In this document: piece by piece, positions 1-6,119 of the stretch
How the letters are laid out: each line of letters begins with the position of its first letter
Position numbering within the stretch: the first letter of the stretch is position 1
Assembly: GCA_955652025.1 (NCBI GenBank)
Contig: CATPAO010000245.1
Span: forward strand, 1 to 9,971
DNA length: 9,971 bases
Direction of reading: 5' to 3'
Source: Casimicrobiaceae bacterium
GTDB taxonomy: Bacteria > Pseudomonadota > Gammaproteobacteria > Burkholderiales > Casimicrobiaceae
Made by a program: the position numbers and the translations under genes
Notes under the pieces: model-generated
Told to the model about the DNA's origin: nothing
The model's input: the letters and a program-made list of their open reading frames with translations, nothing else
The model's database searches: none

Positions 1-109
1 TCACGAAGCGCGACGTCACGAAAAAAGCCAGCGCGACGAGGACGAGCAGCGGCACGCCGACGCGAAGCGCGTCGCGCCACGACAGATGATGAACGTCGAG
101 CCGTACCAT
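1..109 (-). CDS. N-terminus of a membrane-anchored protein, possibly a TAXI-type TRAP solute-binding subunit (partial)
   Basis: Only the first 36 codons are in the window; the gene continues past the left edge. From the ATG at 109-107 it begins MVRLDVHHLSWRDALRVGVP and continues into a hydrophobic stretch (about residues 17-35, rich in L, V, A and F) that ends in TSRFV. This is a short basic cytoplasmic leader followed by one membrane anchor or uncleaved signal. A leader with an 'LSWRDxLRV' pattern before a single anchor resembles membrane-anchored TAXI-family TRAP binding proteins of Burkholderiales, but that is recognition from a very short stretch and is tentative. The G-rich stretch just upstream of the start could act as a weak ribosome binding site. 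The gene is divergent from uppP, with 127 bp between the starts. Confidence 0.45.
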   Translation of the reverse strand, partial: MVRLDVHHLSWRDALRVGVPLLVLVALAFFVTSRFV

Positions 110-195
110 GTGCCCCCGCGCGCGGCGCGACGATTCGAAGCGCGCCCTCGCAAACTCGCCGCAATGGTAGTCCAGGCTCCCGGCTCCGTGCGACA

Positions 196-222
196 ATTCG
201 GCGCGCGCATTCCGCGCCGAAT
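196..222. promoter_or_regulatory. Perfect 10-bp inverted repeat in the divergent intergenic region upstream of uppP
   Basis: ATTCGGCGCG at 196-205 and CGCGCCGAAT at 213-222 are perfect reverse complements separated by 7 nt. The element ends 14 nt before the TTG start of the uppP remnant. It could be an operator, or a leader hairpin in the uppP mRNA. No T-run follows it, so a simple intrinsic terminator is less likely. No convincing -35/-10 pair or Shine-Dalgarno sequence is visible in the rest of the 110-236 gap. Confidence 0.5.
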
Positions 223-236
223 CCTCGTCTCCCGCT

Positions 237-774
237 TTGGATCATCCTTCCCTACTCGTCGCCCTTATTATCGGTATCGTCGAGGGACTCACGGAATTCC
301 TGCCGGTCTCGTCGACCGGCCACTTGATCGTCGCCGGATCGCTGCTCGACTACATCGGCGACCAGGCGACGGTGTTCGAGATCGTGATCCAAGCCGGCGC
401 ATTCTCGCCGTGGGCTGGGAATTCCGCGCGAAGCTCCTTGCGGTGCTGCGCGGACTCGGCAACGCCGCCACCGCGCGCCGCTTCGTCGTCAATCTGGCGG
501 TCGCGTTTCTGCCGGCGGCGATCCTCGGGCTCACATTCAGCAAGGTGATCAAGGCGTCGCTGTTCGCGCCGGTGCCGGTCGCGCTTGCATTCGTCATCGG
601 CGCGCTGGTGATATTTTGGGCCGAGCGCCGGCGGCGCGCGCGCCCTGGCACCGTGCGCATCGACGACATCGACGCGATGCGCTCCACGATTTCGTGCCGT
701 TCGCGTGGTACCGGATCGCGTTCGGCGCGGTGATCCTCGTGACTGCCAACGCGGGGCTCGTGCGCTGGGACTGA
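237..774 (+). pseudogene. uppP: Undecaprenyl-diphosphatase (UppP/BacA), disrupted by a frameshift and an internal deletion
   Basis: UppP is an integral membrane enzyme that dephosphorylates undecaprenyl diphosphate to recycle the lipid carrier of cell-wall synthesis. From a TTG at 237 the sequence reads the family's N-terminal motif, [16 protein letters not shown], with E16, E20 and H29 matching the catalytic first motif. Near 400/401 one base is missing: the expected [12 protein letters not shown] continues only in the -1 frame. That frame gives good UppP sequence through [18 protein letters not shown] and FWAERR to IDAMR near 682. The frame then changes again and jumps to the family C-terminus, [20 protein letters not shown], stopping at the TGA at 772-774. 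The reconstructed product is about 178 residues against roughly 270-280 normally. The missing block of about 90 codons includes the second catalytic motif (PGxSRSG). As written the gene cannot make an active enzyme; an assembly error is the alternative. Confidence 0.85.
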
Positions 775-1684
775 CGAAGTTCGCCGGTGGTTGGGTCGGC
801 CCGCTCTGTGCCGTGGTCGGCGTGCTGGGCTTCTCGTTCAAGGCGATCCTGATCAAGCTCGCCTACGCCGCGACGCCGATCGACGCCGTCACGCTGCTCG
901 CGTTGCGCATGATCTACGCGGCGCCTTTTTTTTCGCGATGGCGTGGGTCGCGGGACACGCGCGCGGCGCACGCCCGATCTCCGCCGCGGACTGGCGCATG
1001 CTGGCCGCGCTCGGCTTCATCGGCTATTACCTGGCGAGCCTGCTCGACTTTCTCGGGCTGCAATACATTTCGGCCTCGCTCGAGCGCCTGGTGCTGTTCC
1101 TGAACCCGACGATCGTCGTCGTGCTGTCGGCGCTTTTCTTCCGAAAGCCCATCACGCGACGCGCGATCGCCGCGCTGGTGTTGTCCTACGCGGGCATCGC
1201 GCTCTGCCTTTGGCAGGATCTGCATGTGGGCACGGACGCGGCGGCGACAGCGCTGGGCGGCGCCCTGGTGTTTGGCGGCGCGATCGCCTATGCGCTGTAC
1301 CTCGTCTCGTCGGGCAACGTCATCGCGCGCCTTGGATCGTCGCGCTTCATCGCGTGGGCGATGCTCGCATCGACGGCCTTCGTGCTGCTCCATTTCGCGC
1401 TTGTCCGCCCGTGGTCGGCGCTCGCCGTACCGGCGCCCATCCAACGTCTGGCCCTCGCGATGGCGTTGTTCTCGACCGTGTTGCCGACGTGGCTGATCGC
1501 GGAATCGATACGCCGGATGGGTGCCAATGCGGCGTCGCTGGTCGGCTCGCTCGGCCCCGTGTTCACGATGGGGCTGGGTGCTGTGATTCTCGGCGAGTCC
1601 GTGTTCGCGCTGCAAATGGCCGGCGCGGCGCTCGTTCTGTCCGGTGTGCTCCTCGTCACGATCAGAACCAGGACGGCCGTGTGA
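771..1684 (+). pseudogene. EamA/DMT-family transporter, interrupted by a one-base frameshift in a T8 tract
   Basis: This is a drug/metabolite-superfamily permease with two EamA repeats and about ten predicted membrane segments; the substrate cannot be told. The first part reads in one frame (VGVLGFSFKAILIKLAYAA to LRMIYAAPFF). After the T tract at 926-933 the homologous sequence continues in the -1 frame (FAMAWVAGHARGARPIS, then the long hydrophobic repeats) to the TGA at 1682-1684. The rejoined protein is about 304 residues, normal for the family. The start is uncertain. A CTG at 771 overlaps the uppP stop in ATGA-like fashion and gives the best N-terminus, but is a rare start codon. In-frame GTGs lie at 705 and 813. 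The stop-start overlap with uppP suggests an original two-gene operon. The only visible defect is one missing T, so the gene may be functional if this is a sequencing error or is rescued by slippage. Confidence 0.8.
926..933 (+). other. T8 homopolymer / candidate slippery site inside the EamA gene
   Basis: Eight T residues occupy 926-933. In the upstream frame the codons are cct ttt ttt tcg, so T_TTT_TTT at 926-932 is in the correct phase for -1 ribosomal slippage (X_XXY_YYZ). A -1 shift there gives ttc gcg atg, which is exactly the frame in which the downstream EamA sequence resumes. Nine Ts would make the gene continuous. Confidence 0.7.
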
Positions 1685-1710
1685 TGGAACCTTGCGCGCC
1701 GGCGATCGAC

Positions 1711-1736
1711 TAAAATAGAAGCTTCATTCAAAGGAG
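1711..1736 (+). promoter_or_regulatory. gabD leader: TAAAAT -10-like hexamer and strong ribosome binding site
   Basis: TAAAAT at 1711-1716 resembles a -10 element, but no good -35 hexamer lies at 16-18 bp spacing, so the promoter is weakly supported. AAAGGAG at 1730-1736 is a strong Shine-Dalgarno sequence 6 nt before the ATG at 1743 and settles the gabD start. The element lies in the 58-bp gap after the EamA stop. Confidence 0.45.
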
Positions 1737-1742
1737 TTCGCC

Positions 1743-3227
1743 ATGGCCCCCGATGCGATCGAGCGCATTTCCGCGCTAAAAGACCCCGCGCTCTTGCGCC
1801 AGCAATGCTACGTCGACGGTAAGTGGTGCAACGCCGACAGCGGTGCCACGCGACCGGTCGTCAATCCCGCGACGGGTCAACCGATCGGCACCGCGCCGCT
1901 GTTCGGCGCCGCCGAGACGCGACGCGCGATCGAGGCCGCGGATCGCGCATGGCCGGCATGGCGCGCCAAGACCGCGAAGGAGCGCTCGGCGATCCTCCGC
2001 AAATGGAACGACCTGATGCTGGCGCACGTCGACGATCTGGCCCTGATCCTCACGTCGGAGCAGGGCAAGCCGCTCACCGAGTCGAAAGGCGAGGTGACGA
2101 TCGGCGCGGCGTACATCGAATGGTTCGCCGAGGAAGCGAAGCGGATCTACGGCGACGTGATCCCGACGATCGGCAACGACCGGCGGCTTGTCGTCGTCAA
2201 GCAGCCGGTTGGCGTGTGCGCGGCGATCACGCCCTGGAATTTTCCGTGCTCGATGATCACACGCAAGGTCGCGCCGGCGCTCGCCGCGGGCTGCACGGTC
2301 GTCATCAAGCCGGCAGAGGCAACGCCCTATTCGGCATTTGCACTGGCGGAGCTCGCGCATCGCGCCGGATTCCCGGCCGGCGTGCTCAACGTGATCACCG
2401 GCAAGGCATCGGCGATCGGCGGCGAGATGTGCGCCAATCCGCTGGTCCGCAAGCTGTCTTTCACCGGATCGACAGAAGTCGGACGCCTGCTGATGCAGCA
2501 GGTCGCGCCGACGATCAAGAGGCTCTCGCTCGAGTTGGGCGGCAACGCGCCGTTCATCGTGTTCGACGACGCGGACCTCGACGCCGCGGCCGAAGGCGCA
2601 ATCATTTCCAAGTTCCGCAACGCGGGCCAGACTTGCGTCTGTGCCAACCGGCTGTTCGTGCATGACAAGGTTTACGACGCGTTCGCACGCAAATTGGGCG
2701 AGCGAGTCCGCGCGCTCAAGGTCGGCCCCGGCACCGAAGCCGGCGTCACGCAGGGCCCGCTCATCAATGCGGACGCCGTGGCCAAGGTCGAGGAGCACAT
2801 CGCCGACGCGACGACGCACGGCGCGAAGATCGCCACTGGCGGCAAGCGCCATTCGCTCGGTGGCACGTATTTCGAGCCGACGATTCTGACCGACGTGACT
2901 GCGGCGATGAAAATCTTCGGCGAGGAAACGTTCGGTCCCGTCGCGCCGCTGATCCGGTTCAAGTCGGACGCGGAAGTCGTCGAGCTCGCCAATCGCACCG
3001 AGTTCGGATTGGCGTCGTATTTCTATTCGCGCGACATCGGCCGCATCTGGCGCGTCGCCGAGGAGCTCGAATACGGGATGGTCGGCGTCAATACCGGGCT
3101 CATCACGACCGAGGTCGCGCCCTTCGGCGGCGTCAAGCAGTCGGGCCTGGGCCGCGAAGGGTCGAAATACGGTGTCGAGGAGTTCGTCGAAGTCAAATAC
3201 GTTTGCTTCGGCGGAATAGACAAGTGA
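1743..3227 (+). CDS. gabD: NAD(P)-dependent succinate-semialdehyde dehydrogenase
   Basis: This is a 494-residue aldehyde dehydrogenase that oxidises succinate semialdehyde to succinate in the cytoplasm, the last step of GABA degradation and also an outlet of some aromatic and polyamine catabolic routes. The full ALDH fold is visible: TPWNFP with catalytic Asn166, cofactor-binding KPAE with Lys189, FTGSTEVG at 240-247, general-base Glu264 in LELGGN, and nucleophile Cys298 in GQTCVCANR. The second cysteine at 300 is the pair typical of GabD. EETFGPVAP and the C-terminal PFGGVKQSGLGREG are also intact. Its length is close to E. coli GabD (482). The start is fixed by a Shine-Dalgarno sequence 6 nt upstream. 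It is the only clearly intact plus-strand gene here and faces the minus-strand genes tail to tail. No GABA aminotransferase or GABA permease is adjacent, so the physiological substrate source is unknown; a broader semialdehyde substrate range cannot be excluded. Confidence 0.94.
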   Translation: MAPDAIERISALKDPALLRQQCYVDGKWCNADSGATRPVVNPATGQPIGTAPLFGAAETRRAIEAADRAWPAWRAKTAKERSAILRKWNDLMLAHVDDLALILTSEQGKPLTESKGEVTIGAAYIEWFAEEAKRIYGDVIPTIGNDRRLVVVKQPVGVCAAITPWNFPCSMITRKVAPALAAGCTVVIKPAEATPYSAFALAELAHRAGFPAGVLNVITGKASAIGGEMCANPLVRKLSFTGSTEVGRLLMQQVAPTIKRLSLELGGNAPFIVFDDADLDAAAEGAIISKFRNAGQTCVCANRLFVHDKVYDAFARKLGERVRALKVGPGTEAGVTQGPLINADAVAKVEEHIADATTHGAKIATGGKRHSLGGTYFEPTILTDVTAAMKIFGEETFGPVAPLIRFKSDAEVVELANRTEFGLASYFYSRDIGRIWRVAEELEYGMVGVNTGLITTEVAPFGGVKQSGLGREGSKYGVEEFVEVKYVCFGGIDK

Positions 3228-3286
3228 CGCATTGGTCCAAGAGCGGCCCGCCGCAGGACGGGTCGCGATTGGAAACCAATGCGTCA
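3225..3286. terminator. Long imperfect stem-loop at the gabD stop, probable terminator between convergent genes
   Basis: TGACGCATTGGT at 3225-3236, which includes the gabD TGA, is the perfect reverse complement of ACCAATGCGTCA at 3275-3286. The stem extends by CCAA (3237-3240) with TTGG (3269-3272) past a two-base AA bulge. The 28-nt interior is GC-rich and can form smaller stems. There is no T-run, so this is not a classic intrinsic terminator, but its position between two convergent genes fits termination or 3'-end protection. Confidence 0.55.
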
Positions 3287-3305
3287 TCCCCGCGAACGCG
3301 GGGAT
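3286..3305. repeat. REP-like palindrome ATCCCCGCG-AA-CGCGGGGAT
   Basis: Two perfect 9-bp arms surround an AA centre, directly abutting the long stem at 3225-3286. The form, preceded by GTC as in GTCATCCCCGCG, matches the general look of dispersed proteobacterial palindromes of the GTCATTCCCGCG type. It may be a REP-like unit and would also act as a bidirectional hairpin between gabD and the small minus-strand genes. Only one copy is in the window, so repetitiveness is inferred. Confidence 0.5.
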
Positions 3306-3314
3306 AGGAATCGC

Positions 3315-3563
3315 TCACGCCTCGACGTGCGCTTCTGGGGGGTTCGCGGGCGCCGCGAACTGCGACGGAAAATAGGTCGTCACCTGCGGATTTGCCGACG
3401 GACCATGGAGCGTCGTGACCGTCGGGTGGTCGCTCGCGGCGTGACCGATCGGAATATGATCGCCCGCCACGACGATCAAACCCAGCACCACGACGACTGC
3501 CGCCGCCTTCACACCGCGCGCGATGCGCGATTGCCTGTCTTGCAGCTTGCTGATCGTTGCCAT
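3315..3563 (-). CDS. Small single-pass membrane or exported protein, paralogue of its upstream neighbour
   Basis: The product is 82 residues and I do not recognise a family. It has a basic leader (MATISKLQDRQSRIARGVK), then one hydrophobic segment at about residues 19-34, then a Pro/Ala/Thr-rich hydrophilic tail of about 45 residues. This suggests N-in, C-out topology with a periplasmic tail. Cleavage after GHA (about residue 42) is possible. Residues 17-36 (GVKAAAVVVVLGLIVVAGDH) align without gaps at the same position in the neighbouring protein with 11 of 20 identical, and Arg13-Ile14 are also shared, so the two are duplicates. The start is supported by that alignment; GAGGA lies rather far upstream (12 nt). 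It is probably cotranscribed with the upstream copy and ends opposite the gabD hairpins. Function unknown. Confidence 0.65.
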   Translation of the reverse strand: MATISKLQDRQSRIARGVKAAAVVVVLGLIVVAGDHIPIGHAASDHPTVTTLHGPSANPQVTTYFPSQFAAPANPPEAHVEA

Positions 3564-3564
3564 G

Positions 3565-3840
3565 TCAGGGTCTATTCCTCGAAGTTGAAGATGTTGGCTG
3601 CGGTCCAGGAATCGCTTGGGACGAATTCGATGCGGCTGTTGCCACATCGCCGTCACCGTGCAGGGCCGCGGGTGCCGACCCCGGCGGTGCGAATCCGCCG
3701 CCGAGTTCCACGGTATCCGGCGACACGAGCGTGCGGTCGGCCGCTGCGACGATGACGCTCAGCACGAACAACAGCGCGGCCACCTTGACTCCGTCGACGA
3801 TCCGGGCGCCGAACGGTCGCGGATGATGCTCGATCGTCAT
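3565..3840 (-). CDS. Small single-pass membrane or exported protein, first of a tandem paralogous pair (3' end probably frameshifted)
   Basis: As read, the product is 91 residues: a short leader (MTIEHHPRPFGARIVD), one hydrophobic segment at residues 17-36 (GVKVAALLFVLSVIVAAADR), then a Gly/Pro/Ala-rich tail. The start is well supported by GGAGGA at 3851-3846, 5 nt before the ATG. The family is unknown to me. The last 25 codons look wrong: only 10 of 25 end in G or C. In the alternative frame, entered if one base is missing near 3642, 17 of 22 do, and the sequence ends plausibly as SDSWTAANIFNFEE with a TAG at 3574-3572, just before the next gene. A one-base deletion or sequencing error there is likely. 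It forms a pair with the downstream copy and lies downstream of a Crp-family regulator gene, with a 246-bp gap. Confidence 0.6.
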   Translation of the reverse strand: MTIEHHPRPFGARIVDGVKVAALLFVLSVIVAAADRTLVSPDTVELGGGFAPPGSAPAALHGDGDVATAASNSSQAIPGPQPTSSTSRNRP

Positions 3841-3907
3841 GGCGTTCCTCCCGGAGTACGGTTCCAACGGCGCGCGGACTGTGGTCCTAAGCCACCGTCG
3901 CCGTCGG

Positions 3908-3936
3908 CTTGTGCAAGCGCCGACGACGCCTGTCAA
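3908..3936 (-). promoter_or_regulatory. Candidate promoter for the small-protein pair (TTGACA box)
   Basis: On the minus strand TTGACA (plus 3936-3931) is a perfect -35 hexamer. The hexamer 17 nt downstream, CACAAG (3913-3908), matches TATAAT at only three positions, so an activator might be needed. The -35 overlaps GTCA-ATTTA-TGAC (3932-3944), a small inverted repeat that could be an operator. The rest of the 3841-4086 gap holds only hairpins: GTCGGCTTG/CAAGCGCCGAC at 3903-3924, CCGTCCG/CGGACGG at 3973-3987, and the stem at 4030-4058. I see no gene in it. Confidence 0.35.
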
Positions 3937-4029
3937 TTTATGACGATGCGCTAAGAAACCCCACCGAGAAATCCGTCCGCCGGACGGGGAAAATTCGCAT
4001 TGCAGGCAAGAGCGGGCAAAACGGATACG

Positions 4030-4058
4030 ACGGAGCCGCCGCGGGACGCGGGCTCCGT
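4030..4058 (-). terminator. Hairpin downstream of the Crp-family gene, possible terminator
   Basis: ACGGAGCC at 4030-4037 pairs perfectly with GGCTCCGT at 4051-4058 around a 13-nt GC-rich loop. It lies about 30 nt past the stop of the minus-strand regulator gene. In that direction a TTTT run follows only about 8 nt after the stem, so intrinsic termination is possible but not typical. Confidence 0.4.
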
Positions 4059-4086
4059 GCGGAGGACGAAACGACGAATTGTCCGG

Positions 4087-4758
4087 CTACCAGCCGGTCG
4101 GCAGCTTCTTCAGGATCGCGATCGTGTGGTCCTCGATCGCGAGATATCCGCCGGCCACCAGATCCTTCATCAGCTTCCCGATCATGTCGCGCGACGCGCC
4201 GACGCGGTCCGCGATGTCCTGCTGCGTGAGCTTTTCCGGCACGACGTGCTTGCCGTCGACCGGTAGCGCGAGCGCATTCAGCAAGCGGACCAGCCGACCG
4301 TAGACGTCGGATAGCGCGAGGCTCTTGAGATTACTGGTCGTTACGCGGACACGATGAATCAGCCGCTCGATCAGATGCAGCGCGAAATCGGGATGCGCGA
4401 GGATGAACTCGCGGAAATGTGCGCGGTTCACCACGGCGCAGGTTGTCGGATCGACGGTGATGACCGACGCGGAGCGGTGCGCGCCGTCCAGGGACATTTC
4501 ACCGACGTATTCCCCGGGGCCATGAAAGTCGATGACGAATTCGCGTCCCGCTTCGTTACTGGCAAACACTTTCACGCGGCCGGTCAGCACGACGAACAGC
4601 GAGTCGCCGACATCGCCCTCGTTGATGAGCACCGTGTTGCGCGGGAATGTGCGTATGACGCCCGATGCCGCAATATCGCGCAGCGTCTCGGGATGCAGCG
4701 TTGGAATCGGCGGATCCGCCTCGGAGGTCTTTTCCACGATCGGCATGGGGAGCAACAT
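4087..4758 (-). CDS. Crp/Fnr-family transcriptional regulator with an intact cyclic-nucleotide-binding fold
   Basis: The 223-residue protein has the usual Crp layout: a cyclic-nucleotide-binding beta-roll at about residues 20-135, a dimerisation helix at about 120-150, and a winged helix-turn-helix at about 155-215. In the roll, the phosphate-binding cassette GEMSLDGAHRSAS keeps Glu87, Arg95 and Ser96, the positions that contact cAMP in Crp, so a cyclic nucleotide is a plausible ligand. The recognition region TQQDIADRVGASRDMIGKLM matches Crp's SRETVGR with conservative changes, which suggests a Crp-like half-site. The only cysteine (107) rules out an FNR-type Fe-S sensor. It lies 67 bp downstream of the acyl-CoA-ligase-like gene on the same strand, so it may be the last gene of the liv operon or have its own promoter. 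No clear Shine-Dalgarno precedes either ATG (4758 or 4746), so the start is uncertain by four codons. Confidence 0.88.
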   Translation of the reverse strand: MLLPMPIVEKTSEADPPIPTLHPETLRDIAASGVIRTFPRNTVLINEGDVGDSLFVVLTGRVKVFASNEAGREFVIDFHGPGEYVGEMSLDGAHRSASVITVDPTTCAVVNRAHFREFILAHPDFALHLIERLIHRVRVTTSNLKSLALSDVYGRLVRLLNALALPVDGKHVVPEKLTQQDIADRVGASRDMIGKLMKDLVAGGYLAIEDHTIAILKKLPTGW

Positions 4759-4825
4759 GAAATGCTATCACAGCGCGTCCGGCCTACGGCGCGCGCCCGC
4801 GCGAAACGCCGCAGCAGGGTTCGCC

Positions 4826-6064
4826 CTAGCTGTACTTGCGGCGGTCGTCGATCACCTTGCCATCGTTCGGAAGCTCGCCCTCGCCGTGAAATTCCACGTC
4901 GCCGCGCAGCTTGGTCACGTCGCGAATCGATTCGACGATCGACTCCGCATGCGACGATTGATGGAGGGGAATCTCCACATGCAGCGTCATCCGATCGCTG
5001 CCGTCCGGATTGTCAACGACGAGGCGCCCGCGAACGATTTCGGGGTGTCGGCGCACGATGGCGGCGACCTGCGACGGATGAACGAACATCCCCTTGACCT
5101 TCGTCGTCTGATCGGCGCGACCGAGCCAGCCCTTGATCCGCGCGTTCGTGCGTCCGCACGGTGACGTGCCGGGCAGGAGCGCTGACAAATCGCCGGTGCC
5201 GAAGCGGATCAGCGGATAGTCGACATTGGAGAGGGTGGTCACCACGACCTCGCCGATGTCGCCTAGCGGAACCGGATCGCCGGTCCCCGGCCGCACGATC
5301 TCGACCAATACGCCTTCGTCGACGACCAACCCCGCGCGCGCCGCCGTCTCGTAGGCGATCGCGCCCAGATCGGCCGTCGCGTAGACCTGGTATCCGGCGA
5401 TGCCGCGGGCGGCGAGCGCGGTCAGAAGCTGGGCGGGAACCGCCTCGCCCGACAGCAGCGCCTTGGTGAGGCTCGGCAGCGCGACGCCGAGCTCGTCCGC
5501 CTTGTCGAGGATGATCTTGAGGAACGACGGCGTGCCGACATAGCCGTCGGGTCGGAGCTCCGCCATCGCATGCACTTGCTGCTCGGTCTGGCCGACGCCG
5601 CCCGGAAACACCGTGCAGCCGAGTGCATGCGCACCGGTTTCGAGCATCGAGCCCGCGGGCGTGAAATGGTAGGAGAAGCAGTTATGAACGAGATCGCCGC
5701 GACGGAATCCCGCGGCAAAGAGCGCGCGGGCGAGCCGCCAGTAGTCGGGTGCCGCACCTTCCGGTTCGCAGATCGGACCCGGCGATGCGAACACGCGCTT
5801 GGCGTCGCCCCAGCGCGTCGCGGCCAGTCCGCCGAACGGCCGATCCGCTTGCTGCAACAAAAGCAGCTCCGACTTGCGCGTTACAGGGAGCTCTGCGAGC
5901 GCCCGGCGATTGGTGATCGCCTCGGGATCGACGGCCGCGAGTATTCGCGCAAACCCCGGCGCGTGCGATTTGGCGTACGCGATCTGGCGCTGTAGCCGCG
6001 CGAATTGTTCAAGCTCGCGGACGACCGGATCGCGCGTCTCGAGCGCGTCGAAATGATCGGTCAT
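4826..6064 (-). CDS. Phenylacetate-CoA-ligase-like (PaaK-type) adenylate-forming enzyme with a divergent phosphate loop
   Basis: The 412-residue protein belongs to the ANL adenylating superfamily, PaaK-like branch, and probably activates an organic or aromatic acid to its CoA thioester in the cytoplasm. Recognisable motifs in order are VTRKSEL (61-67), SYHFTPAGS (131-139), GTPSFLK (177-183), YATADLG (228-234, the usual YGxTE/YGLSE position), RFGTGD (287-292), GWLGRADQTTKVKG (312-325, hinge), and a C-terminal NDGKVIDDRR with Lys403, the expected catalytic lysine. The nucleotide-binding loop normally reading S-S-G-T-T-G-x-P is here FASPGPICEPEG (92-103), without the Ser/Thr-Gly run. This looks like a subfamily feature rather than a mutation, because the rest is well conserved. 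The ATG at 6064 is preferred over a TTG at 6112. It follows livF by 55 bp, so the enzyme likely acts on the acid that the transporter brings in. The substrate is unknown. Confidence 0.8.
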   Translation of the reverse strand: MTDHFDALETRDPVVRELEQFARLQRQIAYAKSHAPGFARILAAVDPEAITNRRALAELPVTRKSELLLLQQADRPFGGLAATRWGDAKRVFASPGPICEPEGAAPDYWRLARALFAAGFRRGDLVHNCFSYHFTPAGSMLETGAHALGCTVFPGGVGQTEQQVHAMAELRPDGYVGTPSFLKIILDKADELGVALPSLTKALLSGEAVPAQLLTALAARGIAGYQVYATADLGAIAYETAARAGLVVDEGVLVEIVRPGTGDPVPLGDIGEVVVTTLSNVDYPLIRFGTGDLSALLPGTSPCGRTNARIKGWLGRADQTTKVKGMFVHPSQVAAIVRRHPEIVRGRLVVDNPDGSDRMTLHVEIPLHQSSHAESIVESIRDVTKLRGDVEFHGEGELPNDGKVIDDRRKYS

Positions 6065-6119
6065 CGAGTCTTGCGAGGCCGGGATCGTCCGTTCAGCGGC
6101 GAAGTCGATCAACGGCCGA

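Noticed and set aside
86..733. A 215-codon plus-strand frame starting at 86
   Set aside because: Only its part after about 401 is real (UppP sequence after the frameshift). The N-terminal 100 residues are Arg-rich translation of intergenic and out-of-frame uppP DNA.
1776..3287. A 503-codon open frame on the strand opposite gabD
   Set aside because: It is the antisense shadow of an intact, motif-complete dehydrogenase in GC-rich DNA; its translation is Arg/Asp-rich low complexity with no domain.
3616..3954. A 112-codon plus-strand frame overlapping the small-protein genes
   Set aside because: It has no ribosome binding site and Arg/Cys-rich shadow composition. The minus strand has a Shine-Dalgarno and paralogy between the two products.
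4756..4773. TGTGA half-site at the start of the Crp-family gene, suggesting autoregulation
   Set aside because: The second half matches the TCACA consensus at only one of five positions, and the element overlaps the start codon; too weak to call.
6065..6112. A 16-residue longer start (TTG at 6112) for the ligase-like gene
   Set aside because: Neither start has a Shine-Dalgarno, but the ATG at 6064 gives the MTDHFDALETRDP N-terminus that looks native for this group.
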